A DNA stretch of 64,000 nt from Kribbella voronezhensis (GTDB taxonomy: Bacteria; Actinomycetota; Actinomycetes; Propionibacteriales; Kribbellaceae), in NCBI RefSeq assembly GCF_004365175.1, contig NZ_SOCE01000002.1:186001-250000 (forward strand). Reading direction: 5' to 3'. Positions 50,879 through 60,542 of the stretch are shown here, piece by piece. Every line of letters starts with the position of its first letter. Position 1 is the first letter of the stretch. Below the pieces are notes generated by a model. That model was not told the origin of the DNA and did not search any database. It saw only the letters and a program-made list of their open reading frames with translations. The position numbers were made by a program, and so were the translations under genes.

Positions 50879-53027
50879 ATGCCGAATCATCGGTCGCGCG
50901 CACGCCTGTGGACGGCAGCCGCCGCGGCAGCGCTGATTGTGCTGCCTCTCCTCGCGACGGTCGGTCCTGCCGAGGCGGCCTCGTCCCAAGCCGGCGCCGT
51001 CGAGCAGACCAGCGCGCTGGCGCCGACTCCGCCGATGGGCTGGAACAACTGGGCCCACTACGGCTGCAAGCCGAACAACCCGTACCAAGGCCAGACCGGC
51101 ATCGACGAGAATCTCTTCAAGACCGTCGCGAACAACCTGGTCAGCAGCGGCCTGGCAGCCAAGGGCTACCGGACCGTCACCGTGGACGACTGCTGGATGA
51201 ACGGCCGCGACGCCACCGGCGTACTCAAGGCCGATCCCACCACCTTCCCGGGCGGCATGAAGGCGCTGGGCGATTACTTCCACCAGCGCGGACTGAAGTT
51301 CGGCATCTACCAGGACGCCGGCTTCGCGACCTGTACCGGGCAAACGGGCAGCGGTGCGTCGAGCGGTCAGGCCGACCACTTCGTCCAGGACGCGGCCACC
51401 TTCGCGTCCTGGGGCGTCGACTACATCAAGCTCGACGGCTGCAACGTCTACATCCCACCGGGTGCGTCCAAGCTGAAGGTCTACCAGGACGCGTACCAGA
51501 AGTTCAGCGATGCCATCGCGGCGACCGGGCGGCCGATGGTGTTCTCGGTCTCGGAGCCGGCGTACTTCTACATCGGTGTCGCCGACAAGGCCGAGTGGTA
51601 CGACTCGCTGGCCTCCTCCCAGCGCGCAGGCCAACTGTGGCGTGAGGGGTACCGACATCTCGATGTGGACGCCGACGACGGCAACGGGTGCCGCGCGCGG
51701 TTCGATGTTCGGCAACTACGACTACAACTGGCCGCTGGCGCGCTACTCCGGTCCGGGCTCCTGGAACGATCCCGACTTCCTGCTGACCGGTGACAACTCC
51801 CTCACCGTGGACCAGCAGAAGTCCCAGGTCGCGCTGTGGTCGATGATGGCCTCGCCGCTGATCGTCAGCAGCGACGCCGGCAAACTGCTCGACCAGACGA
51901 CCAAGGACATCCTGGGCAACGCTGCGATCGTGGCTGTCGACCAGGACAAGCTCGGCGTCGCCGCGACGGTGGTGTCCCGGAGCGCAAGTACCGACGTACT
52001 GGCGCGTCCCTTGGCCAACGGCGACCGCGCGTTCGCGCTGCTCAACCGGACCTCTTCGACGCAGACCCTGTCCACCACGCTGGCGAAGATCGGCTACACC
52101 ACCGCCCCGGCGTGCTCGTACGCCGTCACCGACCTGTGGAACGGAACCACCTCGACCGCGACCGGCACCTCACCGATCAGTACGACGGTCGCCGCCTACG
52201 GCACCGCGATCTACCGCGTGAGCAGCCCTTATGGCTGCGGCACAGTCCAACCGGCGACCCGTGTGAGCGGCCCGCTCAACAGCAAGGCCGGTTGTGTGTC
52301 CGTCGCTGCCACAGCGGGCAGCACGGCGAGCCCGGCGCCCTGCGACGGGACCGACGCCCAACGCTTCACCTTCATCGGTGATGGCACCATCCGCACTGGC
52401 GGCAACTGTCTCGCCTCCACCGGCAGCAACGGAGCCTCCGTCGTAGCCGCCGCCTGCGACGCCACCACCAGCCAGCAGTGGAGCTCCACGACCACAGGCA
52501 ATCTGAAGAACGCCGCGAACAACCTATGTCTGGATCTGTACGGCGGCCTGACCGGCACGCGCTTCGACACCTGGCCGTGCGGCAGTTCGCAGGCCAATCA
52601 GGTCTTCCAGTTGCCCGTGTCGCAGGCAACCGGCGCTGTCCACGTGTTCACCACTTCTGCCGGGCAGGGCACCTGCCTGACTACACATGGCGGCGGCACG
52701 GCGAGCGGCACTGCTGTGGTCAGCTCAGCCTGCGACGGCAGTGATACCCAGAACTGGACCCTTCCCGGCGACGGAACCGTCCGACTGGCCGGCCGATGCC
52801 TGGACGACTCCAACTCCGGCGGCACGGGATCGAATCTGATCCTGTTCGACTGCACCGGCAACAGCAACCAGCAGTGGTCCTACGCCCTCAACGGCAACCT
52901 CGTCACCGGCCTCCCCAGCAAACTCTGCGCCGGAGTCCGCGGAGCCACCACCGCCAACGACACCGCCGCCGAGCTACAAACCTGCGGCCACAACCTACCC
53001 AGCCAGGTCTGGACCCTTCCGACATAA
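50879..53027 (+). pseudogene. GH27 alpha-galactosidase with ricin-type repeats, frame disrupted
   Basis: The first frame encodes a signal peptide and a GH27 barrel with the nucleophile Asp186 in Y-I-K-L-D-G-C. Near residue 256, where relatives read W-R-E-G-T-D with the acid/base Asp, the frame changes. The conserved sequence resumes in another frame at F-G-N-Y-D-Y-N-W and continues through the beta-sandwich and ricin-type lectin repeats (several Q-x-W turns) to a normal stop. Three single-base changes within about 60 bases are needed to restore the frame. It is either a recent pseudogene or a sequencing error. Confidence 0.85.
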
Positions 53028-53056
53028 CGATCCAGTGCAGGGCGGGCCGCTCTGGT

Positions 53057-54295
53057 TCAGCTGTCGGTCGGTAGCCAGGTTCGAGCTGCACGGGTCAGTG
53101 CGGCCTCGCCTATTCGCAGTGTGGGTTCGATGACGGGAGCGAACAGCGGCGAGTGGTTCGACGGCAGGCCGTGCAGGACCCGGTGCATCGCGGCGATGTC
53201 GGTGGCGCCGGCGAACGCCGCCGGGTCCGCCCCGCCCAGGAGCCAGAACACGCAGGGCGCCCCGGCCGCGGAGGCGAGGATGCCGACGTCTTCGCTTCCG
53301 GTGACCGGACCGGGATCCAGCAGCTGGTGGGCGCCGAACTCGTCTTCGAACGCCGACCGGGTGCGCGCAACGCCGTCGGGATCGTTCACGACCGCCGGGA
53401 ACGACATCGTCTGGATGATCTGCGGCGCTTTCGGTGCACCCGCAGCGCTGGCTTCGCCGTTGACGATGCGTTCCACAGCAGACCTGACGGTCGCGAGCAC
53501 GTGCGGTTCGAAGGTGCGGATGCTGATCAGCAGTTCGGCGTCGTCGGGAATGATGTTCTCCTTGGTGCCCGCCCGCAGCGCGCCGACGGTCAGTACTGCG
53601 GTGTCGGCAGCGGCCACCTCTCTCGACACCACCGTCTGGAGCCGCATCACCGTGGCGGCGGCCATCACGACCGGGTCGACCGACACCTCTGGCCGCGAAC
53701 CGTGCGCACCACGTCCGTACATGATCACCTGTAGCGCGTCGGACCCGGCGAACGAAGGGCCCGCGCGCAGGCCGATCACACCCGCTGGAAGCGGTGCGAC
53801 GTGCTGGCCGAGCACGACGTCCGGCGTACCGAACCGGTCGTACATGCCGTCGTCGACCATTGCCTGTGCGCCCTGGCCGAGCTCCTCGGCCGGCTGGAAC
53901 ACCAGTAGCAAGGTGCCGCGCCAGCTGCTCGGATCCGAGGCAAGGGTCCGAGCCGCACCCAGCAGGCAGGTGACGTGGACGTCGTGACCGCACGCGTGCA
54001 TGACAGGGACATCGTGACCAAGGTGGTCGACCGCACGGACCGTGCTGGCGTAGGGCAAGCCGGTCTGCTCTTCCACCGGCAAGGCATCCATGTCAGCGCG
54101 CAGCAGTGCGGTCGGGCCGTCTCCGTTGCGCAGTACGCCGACGACGCCGGTGCCACCGACTTCCGTGGTCACTTCATAACCCCACGAGCCGAGGTATTCG
54201 GCGGCGATTCCCGCGGTTCGGGTCTCCTGCAGCGAAAGCTCGGGGTGAGCGTGCAGGTCACGGTAGACCGCGTCCAGATCGAGCGAACCGGTCAT
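53057..54295 (-). CDS. M20-family amidohydrolase
   Basis: The 412-residue enzyme has the M20D metal-binding set: H-A-H-P-E, D-M-D-A-L-P, H-A-C-G-H-D-V-H, F-Q-P-A-E-E and G-R-G-A-H-G-S in the dimerisation domain. These enzymes cleave N-acyl amino acids or, in the AbgA/B case, p-aminobenzoyl-glutamate. Its start overlaps the stop of a small membrane protein (ATGA). An AbgT-type transporter is encoded 8 kb away on the other strand. Confidence 0.9.
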   Translation of the reverse strand: MTGSLDLDAVYRDLHAHPELSLQETRTAGIAAEYLGSWGYEVTTEVGGTGVVGVLRNGDGPTALLRADMDALPVEEQTGLPYASTVRAVDHLGHDVPVMHACGHDVHVTCLLGAARTLASDPSSWRGTLLLVFQPAEELGQGAQAMVDDGMYDRFGTPDVVLGQHVAPLPAGVIGLRAGPSFAGSDALQVIMYGRGAHGSRPEVSVDPVVMAAATVMRLQTVVSREVAAADTAVLTVGALRAGTKENIIPDDAELLISIRTFEPHVLATVRSAVERIVNGEASAAGAPKAPQIIQTMSFPAVVNDPDGVARTRSAFEDEFGAHQLLDPGPVTGSEDVGILASAAGAPCVFWLLGGADPAAFAGATDIAAMHRVLHGLPSNHSPLFAPVIEPTLRIGEAALTRAARTWLPTDS

Positions 54296-54672
54296 GTCGC
54301 GAGTGCTTTCGCCTTCAGCAGATCGAACTCGGACGGCGAGATGGTGCCGTCGTCGAGCATGGCCTTCGCCCGGCTGATCTGATCCGCGGGGGTGGCCGAG
54401 CCGGCGACGCCGCGGATGTAGTCCTCCTCCTGTTTGCGCGCCGCCCTGGCACTGGCCATCGACCGCTTCGCCATGGCGTCACCGCGCAGGATCACGTAGA
54501 CGAGCGCGGTCAGGAAGGGCAGGAAGAACAGGCACAGCAGCCACAGTGCCTTGGCGGCACCCGAAGTCTCCGGATCGCGGAAGATATCCGCCAGGATCGA
54601 GACCAACATCATCAGGTAGGCGATGAACGCGAAGCTGATGACGATGAACCAGACGACGTCCCAAAATGACAT
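54292..54672 (-). CDS. Small membrane protein with PLDc_N and SHOCT domains
   Basis: The 126-residue protein has two N-terminal membrane helices of the PLDc_N type (W-F-I-V-I-S-F and L-W-L-L-C-L-F-F-L-P-F) and a C-terminal SHOCT motif with A-M-L-D-D-G-T-I-S-P-S-E-F-D-L-L-K. SHOCT helices bind partner proteins in the membrane. It is coupled to the amidohydrolase downstream and starts one base after the HdeD-like gene stops. Confidence 0.85.
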   Translation of the reverse strand: MSFWDVVWFIVISFAFIAYLMMLVSILADIFRDPETSGAAKALWLLCLFFLPFLTALVYVILRGDAMAKRSMASARAARKQEEDYIRGVAGSATPADQISRAKAMLDDGTISPSEFDLLKAKALAT

Positions 54673-54673
54673 C

Positions 54674-55231
54674 TCAGTTCCCTTCTCCGGTCATCGCCGA
54701 GGACGGTGCCCGCCGCGGCAGCAGCGCCGATGCGATGAACACCAGTCCCCAGGCGATGGCGATGGTTCCGAGCAGTACGGCGATTCCGACCGCGGCGCGA
54801 CCCGGGTTGGCCATGAAGAACACCCCCAGCAGGACCGACAGGGCAGCACCCGGTAGGAAGAGCCAGCGTGGTGTGACGAGCTCGTGAGTGAAGGTCGCGA
54901 CGGCCTCGAGGATCCCCCGCACGACCAGCCACAGCCCCAGGACCCAGGTCAGGCTGGTCGCGGTCAGCTTGGGACTGAAGATCGCGAGGAAGGCGGCGAC
55001 GAGGCCGGTGAGACCGAGCAACAGGTAGTCGAAGCGGGGACGGCCCGCACTCGCCCGGAACGCCTGCGCCAGTGCGCCGATGCCCTCGAACAGTGCCCAG
55101 AAGCCCCAGAGCATGACCAGGGCGATTGCGGTGCTGACCGGCTGGACGACGGCGAGAATCCCGAAGAGGACCCCGACCACGCCGCGGATGAGCACCACCG
55201 TCCGTTCGGCGGCGAGCAGGTTGCGGTCCAT
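54674..55231 (-). CDS. HdeD-family membrane protein
   Basis: The 185-residue protein has six short membrane helices with the HdeD-like repetition of paired helices and P-V-S, W-G-F-W-A-L-F-E-G and L-G-L-W-L-V-V-R-G. Family members are linked to acid stress in enteric bacteria; the role in actinomycetes is unknown. It starts a three-gene minus-strand operon with the SHOCT protein and the amidohydrolase. Confidence 0.85.
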   Translation of the reverse strand: MDRNLLAAERTVVLIRGVVGVLFGILAVVQPVSTAIALVMLWGFWALFEGIGALAQAFRASAGRPRFDYLLLGLTGLVAAFLAIFSPKLTATSLTWVLGLWLVVRGILEAVATFTHELVTPRWLFLPGAALSVLLGVFFMANPGRAAVGIAVLLGTIAIAWGLVFIASALLPRRAPSSAMTGEGN

Positions 55232-55544
55232 GGTCCTCGCGGTCCCCTCTGCTGTGCGGGAAGGCCGGAGTACGCGTGGCCCACCGCGTCGGCCTTCTTG
55301 ACCACTGTCCGAATCCTCCTGTCGGCCGTCGGCCGGTGGATCACCCGGATCAGGTGAGCTGTGGCCCACCAGGAGGAGCCGGCCGGTCGGACGAGTCGCC
55401 GCGCCTGTTCGGGTCACCCGGCGTGGTGGATGAATCGGCGGTCCGGCGAGACCAGGCTCGACGGAGCACGGGTCGCAGTACCTCGGGCGTCGGCGACCCG
55501 TCACCGGACATCGCCCGGCGCTCAGCACCTAAGGAGTCGCGGAC
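55232..55544. other. Non-coding region between divergent HdeD and DUF6069-like genes
   Basis: About 310 bases with no convincing gene. A minus-strand frame continues upstream of HdeD but has no ribosome-binding site and lacks family character. It should hold two divergent promoters; no strong palindrome was found. Confidence 0.5.
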
Positions 55545-56015
55545 ATGACTGTGCATCCTGCCGAAGGCGGTGCAGGCACCATCGACGCCGGGCGATTGTG
55601 GGCGGGCGGTTTGGCCACGGCAATCGTCGCCGCCCTGGTAGGCCTCGCCGGAATTCTGCTTGCCCGCGGCGTCTTCAGCGTCCCGGTCCTCGCACCGGCT
55701 GGACAAGGAACCTGGGGCGACGCGGACACGACCGTGTACGCGCTGTCCTGCGCGGCGACCGCCGTACTGGCCACCGCCCTGCTGCACCTCTTGCTGGTGT
55801 CGACGCCTCAGCCGCTGCTGTTCTTCGGCTGGATCATCACCTTGGCGACCGTGGTCGCCGCGATCGCACCCTTCGTGACGAAAGGCTCGACCTCCGCGAA
55901 GATCGCGACGGGAGCGATCAACCTCGCGGTGGGTATCGCGATCGGAGTGCTGTTGTCAGGAGCAGGCCGATCGGCGGTCCGGCGGCCGCCGATCACCGCC
56001 CGGCCCGGCCGGTGA
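55545..56015 (+). CDS. Four-helix membrane protein (DUF6069-like)
   Basis: The 156-residue protein has four hydrophobic segments with W-I-I-T-L-A-T-V-V-A-A-I-A-P-F and A-I-N-L-A-V-G-I-A-I-G. This matches my recollection of DUF6069, a small actinobacterial membrane family of unknown role. It is divergent from the HdeD gene across about 310 bases and is followed by a basic soluble protein gene 15 bases later. Confidence 0.7.
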   Translation: MTVHPAEGGAGTIDAGRLWAGGLATAIVAALVGLAGILLARGVFSVPVLAPAGQGTWGDADTTVYALSCAATAVLATALLHLLLVSTPQPLLFFGWIITLATVVAAIAPFVTKGSTSAKIATGAINLAVGIAIGVLLSGAGRSAVRRPPITARPGR

Positions 56016-56030
56016 AGTGAGGAGAGCGTG

Positions 56031-56534
56031 ATGAATCAAGGCTTGCTGAACTCCTTGACGGAGGCCGAGCGGCTGCTGGTGGCCGAGACCGAACGCGACG
56101 TGCTGAAGGGGTTGGACGAAGACGACCTCCTGGATCTGCACCAGCGGATCCGGCGGACGCGGACGAAGTACGTGAAGAACTACCGCCGTACGGCCAGTGC
56201 CGCCGTCGCGGAGGTCGGCGGCCGGGGGAAGTCCTACCCCAGGAACCAGCGGGATCGCGACAAGGCGGAGCTGTTCGAGTCGGTACTGGCCAGGGTCAGC
56301 CGGGAAGTGGCGGTGGCCGCCAACCGCGCGTCGGTGCAACTGCGTAGGGAGCGGATCGAAGCGGCCCGCACGGCGAAAGCCGGGGTCGGCGCCGCTACGA
56401 CGCGGGCCGCCGAGCTGCCGGAAAGACAATCGGGCACCAGGCCGCGGACGACCAAGACGACCGGCGGGCTGAAGAAGGACGCGTCTTCGCGGGCGGCCGG
56501 CGCCCGCCGGCAGGCGAAGCGGGACGCTCGCTGA
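56031..56534 (+). CDS. Basic helical hypothetical protein (167 aa)
   Basis: I do not recognise the family. The N-terminal half is helical and mixed-charge (L-T-E-A-E-R-L-L-V-A-E-T-E, D-L-H-Q-R-I-R-R-T-R-T-K-Y); the C-terminal third is rich in Arg, Lys, Ala and Thr and probably disordered. The charge pattern suggests nucleic-acid binding, which is inference. GAGGAG precedes the ATG. It follows the DUF6069-like gene directly. Confidence 0.6.
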   Translation: MNQGLLNSLTEAERLLVAETERDVLKGLDEDDLLDLHQRIRRTRTKYVKNYRRTASAAVAEVGGRGKSYPRNQRDRDKAELFESVLARVSREVAVAANRASVQLRRERIEAARTAKAGVGAATTRAAELPERQSGTRPRTTKTTGGLKKDASSRAAGARRQAKRDAR

Positions 56535-56638
56535 GTTTGCATGCCTCGAGCGACGTACGGCGTTCTCACCCGAATCGGGGGACCACACCCGCGATGCGGT
56601 CGTGTTGGCTTGTCCCGCGTCAGCCGGGAGGTGCGGAC

Positions 56639-57502
56639 ATGCGCGATGCGGACAGCGTGGCTGCCCGGCCGTTGCGGCGGGGACGGGTCGCCAGAGCTCT
56701 GGTGATCGGCGCCGCCCTGGTGACGGTCGGCCTGGCGTACGCCGCAGTACAGCCGAACGGCGCAGCGGGCGCCGATGGACCGCAGTCGCAGCAGATCGAG
56801 GAGGGACGGCGGTTGTTCGCCGTCGGCTGCGCGAGCTGCCATGGACTGCACGCCGAAGGCGGAACCAACGGTGAAGGGCGCCTGGCAGGCCCGTCGCTCA
56901 TCGGCGTCGGTGCGGCCGCGGTCGACTTCCAGGTCAGCACGGGACGGATGCCGGCCGTGCAGCCCGGTGCACAGGTGCCACAGAAGCCTCCGGTGTATTC
57001 CGACCAGGAGATCGCCGCGCTGGCGGCGTACATCGCCTCGCTGGCTCCAGGCCCGGCGGTCCCCGCGGAGGAGTCGTACGACGTCCGGAACGCGACGCAG
57101 GAGGAAGTCGTCCGCGGGGGAGAGCTGTTCCGGACGAACTGCACCGCATGCCACAACTTCGCCGGCCGGGGCGGTGCGCTCCCGAACGGTCGCTATGCGC
57201 CCTCGCTGATGTCGACGACGCCGAGGAACATCTATCAGGCGATGCTCACCGGGCCGCAGCAGATGCCGGTCTTCTCCGACTCCGTCATGCTCCCCGAGGA
57301 CAAGCGGGCCATCATCGCCTACATCGTCAGCCTGCAGCAGCAGAAGGATCAGGGCGGGCTCGGGCTCGGGCGGCTCGGGCCGGTCTCCGAAGGGTTGTGG
57401 GGATGGCTGCTCGGCATGGGCCTGCTGGTCACGGTGGCGGTGTGGATCGGGGCCAAGGTACCCCGCGTACGCCGGCGGCCGGGCCGAACCAGCGGTCAGT
57501 GA
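56639..57502 (+). CDS. QcrC-like dihaem cytochrome c
   Basis: The 287-residue membrane protein has an N-terminal membrane anchor, two haem-binding C-x2-C-H motifs (C-A-S-C-H at 64-68 and C-T-A-C-H at 168-172), and a C-terminal membrane helix. This is the layout of QcrC, the cytochrome subunit of the actinobacterial bc1-aa3 supercomplex. The rest of the qcrCAB operon and cytochrome oxidase genes are not here. GGGAGG precedes the ATG. It may be an accessory electron carrier rather than the respiratory QcrC. Confidence 0.85.
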   Translation: MRDADSVAARPLRRGRVARALVIGAALVTVGLAYAAVQPNGAAGADGPQSQQIEEGRRLFAVGCASCHGLHAEGGTNGEGRLAGPSLIGVGAAAVDFQVSTGRMPAVQPGAQVPQKPPVYSDQEIAALAAYIASLAPGPAVPAEESYDVRNATQEEVVRGGELFRTNCTACHNFAGRGGALPNGRYAPSLMSTTPRNIYQAMLTGPQQMPVFSDSVMLPEDKRAIIAYIVSLQQQKDQGGLGLGRLGPVSEGLWGWLLGMGLLVTVAVWIGAKVPRVRRRPGRTSGQ

Positions 57503-57666
57503 AACGAACCGTGCACCGGTCCGGTCGCCTTGGGTGCGCCGAACATTCCGTGGCCGTGGCCCCTGCCGCATCTGTGGCGAACCGACTAGTCTCGCAAATT
57601 GAGGACGCAGGGACAGGAGACCATTCACCGACAAGGGCACGCCCACCCAAGGGAGGGGTGACGCGC

Positions 57667-60315
57667 GTGACTGCCCGAGGGCCGGAACGAGCAGGCGGTC
57701 CGACCCATGATCCGGCCGCCGGAAACATCCCACGGCCACCGCTCACGCTGGTGACCCGTGAGCGGCTCCACGCGGCCCTCGACCTCGGCGTCCGGTCCTC
57801 CTTGACGGTCCTCGTCGCACCGGCCGGTACCGGCAAGACGGTTCTGCTGTCGGACTGGGTGGCGCGTCGGCAGCGGTCCGGGCAGCCGGTCGTCTGGGTC
57901 CCCGGACAGACGCCGGGCGCGCTGAGCGAGGTCCTCGAGCGAGTGGCCGACGCGGGCGACTCGGCCGTTCCGGACCCTGTCGTCGTCGACGACGCGCACC
58001 TGCTCCCGCCGTCGGCCGTCGCCGAGGTGGCGCGCGTTCTGCAGCAGTCGCCGGACGCGGTCCGGCTGCTCCTGGCGACCCGGTACGACCTTCCGCTGCC
58101 GGTGTCCGAGTTCGAGCTCCGGGGGATGGCGTTGACCTTGCGCTCGCGGGACCTGCGGTTCAACGATGCCGAGGCGACGGAACTCGTGCAGGCACACGCC
58201 CAGAACGCGACAGTCGAGGACATCAAGGTCTTCCAGGAGAAGACGGCCGGCTGGGCAGCCGCGCTGGTTCTCGCCGCCCGGACGCTCCAGGCCTCCGGCG
58301 ACGCCGTGTGGCCGCTGGTCAACCAGCGGCCGGTGCTCGATCTCCTGCTCGGTGAGACGCTGGGGACCCTGGAGCAGGGAGTCCAGGCGATGCTGGTGAG
58401 CACCTTCGGCGCCACCTCGTTGACCGGGCACCTGGCCACAATCCTGAGCGGCGACCCCGGGGCGGGCTCGATGCTGGCGGATCTGGCCGGCAACGGACTC
58501 CTGGTGACGGAGTACGCCGATGGCGAGGGCGGCGACCCGCTGTATCGGTACCACCCGCTCCTGGTGGAGCTTCTCCGGCGGCGGATCGCGGCCAGCGCGG
58601 TGGACCGGGCTCTGGTCGTCGATGCGCAGCACCGCTCGGCCTTGTACTACGAGAACCGCGGCGACACCGAGGCTGCGTTGCGCAGCGCGCTGGGAGCCGG
58701 CGACGGGCCGCTCATCGGCCGGATCCTGCTCCGGCACGGTCCGGCTCTCGTGTCCGCCGGTGAGTCCGACCTGGTAGCGGCCGGCTTCGAAGCCCTGCCG
58801 AGCGGGTACGTCGACCAGCATCCGCAGATGATCGGTGTCCGGGGGCTGCTGCGGCGAGTCACCGGTGATGTGGCCGGTGCGGTTCTGGACGCGGGCTCGG
58901 CCGATCGGGCGGCCGGGACGGATGCGGTGACGCCGGACGACGAGGCGCTGGCAGCGGACGCAGTACTGCTGCGGCTGTGGGAATCGCGGTACGGCTGGTA
59001 CGACGCCGATTCGGCGATCGGTCGGGCGCGATCCCTGCTTGCGCCGGCGGGCGGCGGTGGGCGGACCCATGCCGTGCTCGGTCCGGAGCGATTGGCCCTC
59101 CTGCTGATCGAACTCGCGGCAGCCGAGATCTGGGCCGACGACCTCGACGCGGCACTCGGCCATCTTGACGAGGCACTCGTCACCGCCCGGATGGCGGGTC
59201 ACTCGCGACTGATCGCCGGGGGGCTCGCACACCGGGCCGTGGTGCAGTACGCGCGTGGCCAGGTGCAGAACGCGTCCCGGTCGGCGCGGGGCGCACTGGA
59301 CGCGGGAGGAGATCAAGGACTACCAGAGGAGTACGCCGTCCGCGCCCAGGTCGTCCTGGGGTTCGCCGCGCTGTGCGAGCTCGATCTGGACACCGCATGG
59401 CAGTGCCACCAACTCGTGGCCGCGACCGGCGTGGCCGGATCCGACGCGGTGGTGGGGTCATTGCGCGCGATGTTGCGAGCTGTGCTGCTGGTCGAGGGCG
59501 GGCGGCTCGACGAGGCACTGACCGAGCTCACCACCGATCCCGCCTCGGCCGGTCCGCTGCCGTCCTTCCTGTCGCGAGACCTTGCCCTGCTGCGGTTCCG
59601 GCTGGCGATTCTGGTCGGCGATCAGGCTGGGGTCGAGACCCAGGTGAAAGTGCTCGAGCGCACCGGCAATGCGGCGGAGGCCGAGCTGATCCGGGCCATG
59701 ACGTCGATCGTTCAGGAGGACATTCAGACCACCGTGAAGCTGATCGACGGCGTGCTCGACCGGCCGGCTGTCTATCCGCCGCTTGCTGCCGCGGCAGCGT
59801 CGTTCCGAACCGTGCTCCTCGCGAGGACCGGCGACGAGGCGGCCGCGGATGCCGCTTTGGTGGACACGCTGAATCGCGTGATGCCGCAGCGCCTGTTGCA
59901 CGCGCTCGTCCCGGCCGGTCACGAACCTGCTTTCCTGGACCGGTTGCGCAGGCAGACCACGAGTCCGAACCCGCATCCGTTCGCCGCGGTCGCACTCGAG
60001 AAGCTGGCCGGTGATCAGGCTGCCGAACTGCAGGCCGGCGGGATGACCTTGCTGGCCCGGACCCGACCGCACACGCGCGCCCCGGTGCCTCGTCGTCTCG
60101 AAGCCGTGATCAACGGCGCCCGGATCCAGCTGACCGCGCGCGAAGCGGATGTGCTCGACGAACTCGCTCTGGGCAGCTCCTACACCGAGATCGCCCAGGC
60201 GTTGTTCATCACCGAGAACACCGTCAAGACCCACCTGATGTCGCTGTATCGCAAGCTCGGGGTCGAAAAGCGATCTGCGGCTCTGCGAGTCGCGCGCTCC
60301 GCCGGGCTGTTGTAG
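57667..60315 (+). CDS. Large LuxR-family ATP-binding regulator (LAL/MalT type)
   Basis: The 882-residue protein has an N-terminal STAND ATPase with Walker A A-P-A-G-T-G-K-T and Walker B V-V-V-D-D-A-H-L-L, a long helical TPR-like middle region, and a C-terminal LuxR helix-turn-helix with L-T-A-R-E-A-D-V-L and V-K-T-H-L-M-S-L-Y-R-K-L. Such regulators oligomerise with ATP and an inducer. GGGAGGGG precedes the GTG start chosen. It lies between the cytochrome and peptidase genes; its target is not evident. Confidence 0.9.
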   Translation: MTARGPERAGGPTHDPAAGNIPRPPLTLVTRERLHAALDLGVRSSLTVLVAPAGTGKTVLLSDWVARRQRSGQPVVWVPGQTPGALSEVLERVADAGDSAVPDPVVVDDAHLLPPSAVAEVARVLQQSPDAVRLLLATRYDLPLPVSEFELRGMALTLRSRDLRFNDAEATELVQAHAQNATVEDIKVFQEKTAGWAAALVLAARTLQASGDAVWPLVNQRPVLDLLLGETLGTLEQGVQAMLVSTFGATSLTGHLATILSGDPGAGSMLADLAGNGLLVTEYADGEGGDPLYRYHPLLVELLRRRIAASAVDRALVVDAQHRSALYYENRGDTEAALRSALGAGDGPLIGRILLRHGPALVSAGESDLVAAGFEALPSGYVDQHPQMIGVRGLLRRVTGDVAGAVLDAGSADRAAGTDAVTPDDEALAADAVLLRLWESRYGWYDADSAIGRARSLLAPAGGGGRTHAVLGPERLALLLIELAAAEIWADDLDAALGHLDEALVTARMAGHSRLIAGGLAHRAVVQYARGQVQNASRSARGALDAGGDQGLPEEYAVRAQVVLGFAALCELDLDTAWQCHQLVAATGVAGSDAVVGSLRAMLRAVLLVEGGRLDEALTELTTDPASAGPLPSFLSRDLALLRFRLAILVGDQAGVETQVKVLERTGNAAEAELIRAMTSIVQEDIQTTVKLIDGVLDRPAVYPPLAAAAASFRTVLLARTGDEAAADAALVDTLNRVMPQRLLHALVPAGHEPAFLDRLRRQTTSPNPHPFAAVALEKLAGDQAAELQAGGMTLLARTRPHTRAPVPRRLEAVINGARIQLTAREADVLDELALGSSYTEIAQALFITENTVKTHLMSLYRKLGVEKRSAALRVARSAGLL

Positions 60316-60542
60316 CCAGGCCTGCTGGTCATCCCCCGTACCGGGTGATCCCGGGTGTCAGCCGTCCGGCGATGGTGGCGGAAGCTGCGAACCGCTCGGG
60401 ACAGTCGAGCCGGAGCTCGGCCGTCGAGACGACGGTCCCGCCGGCAGTTCACCTTAATCGGAGGAGGCCGCCGACGCGCTCGGTTGATGGTATGAGGCAC
60501 CGACGGGTGCCGGCGGCCGCGCCCCGGCCGGAGGAGGTTCGA

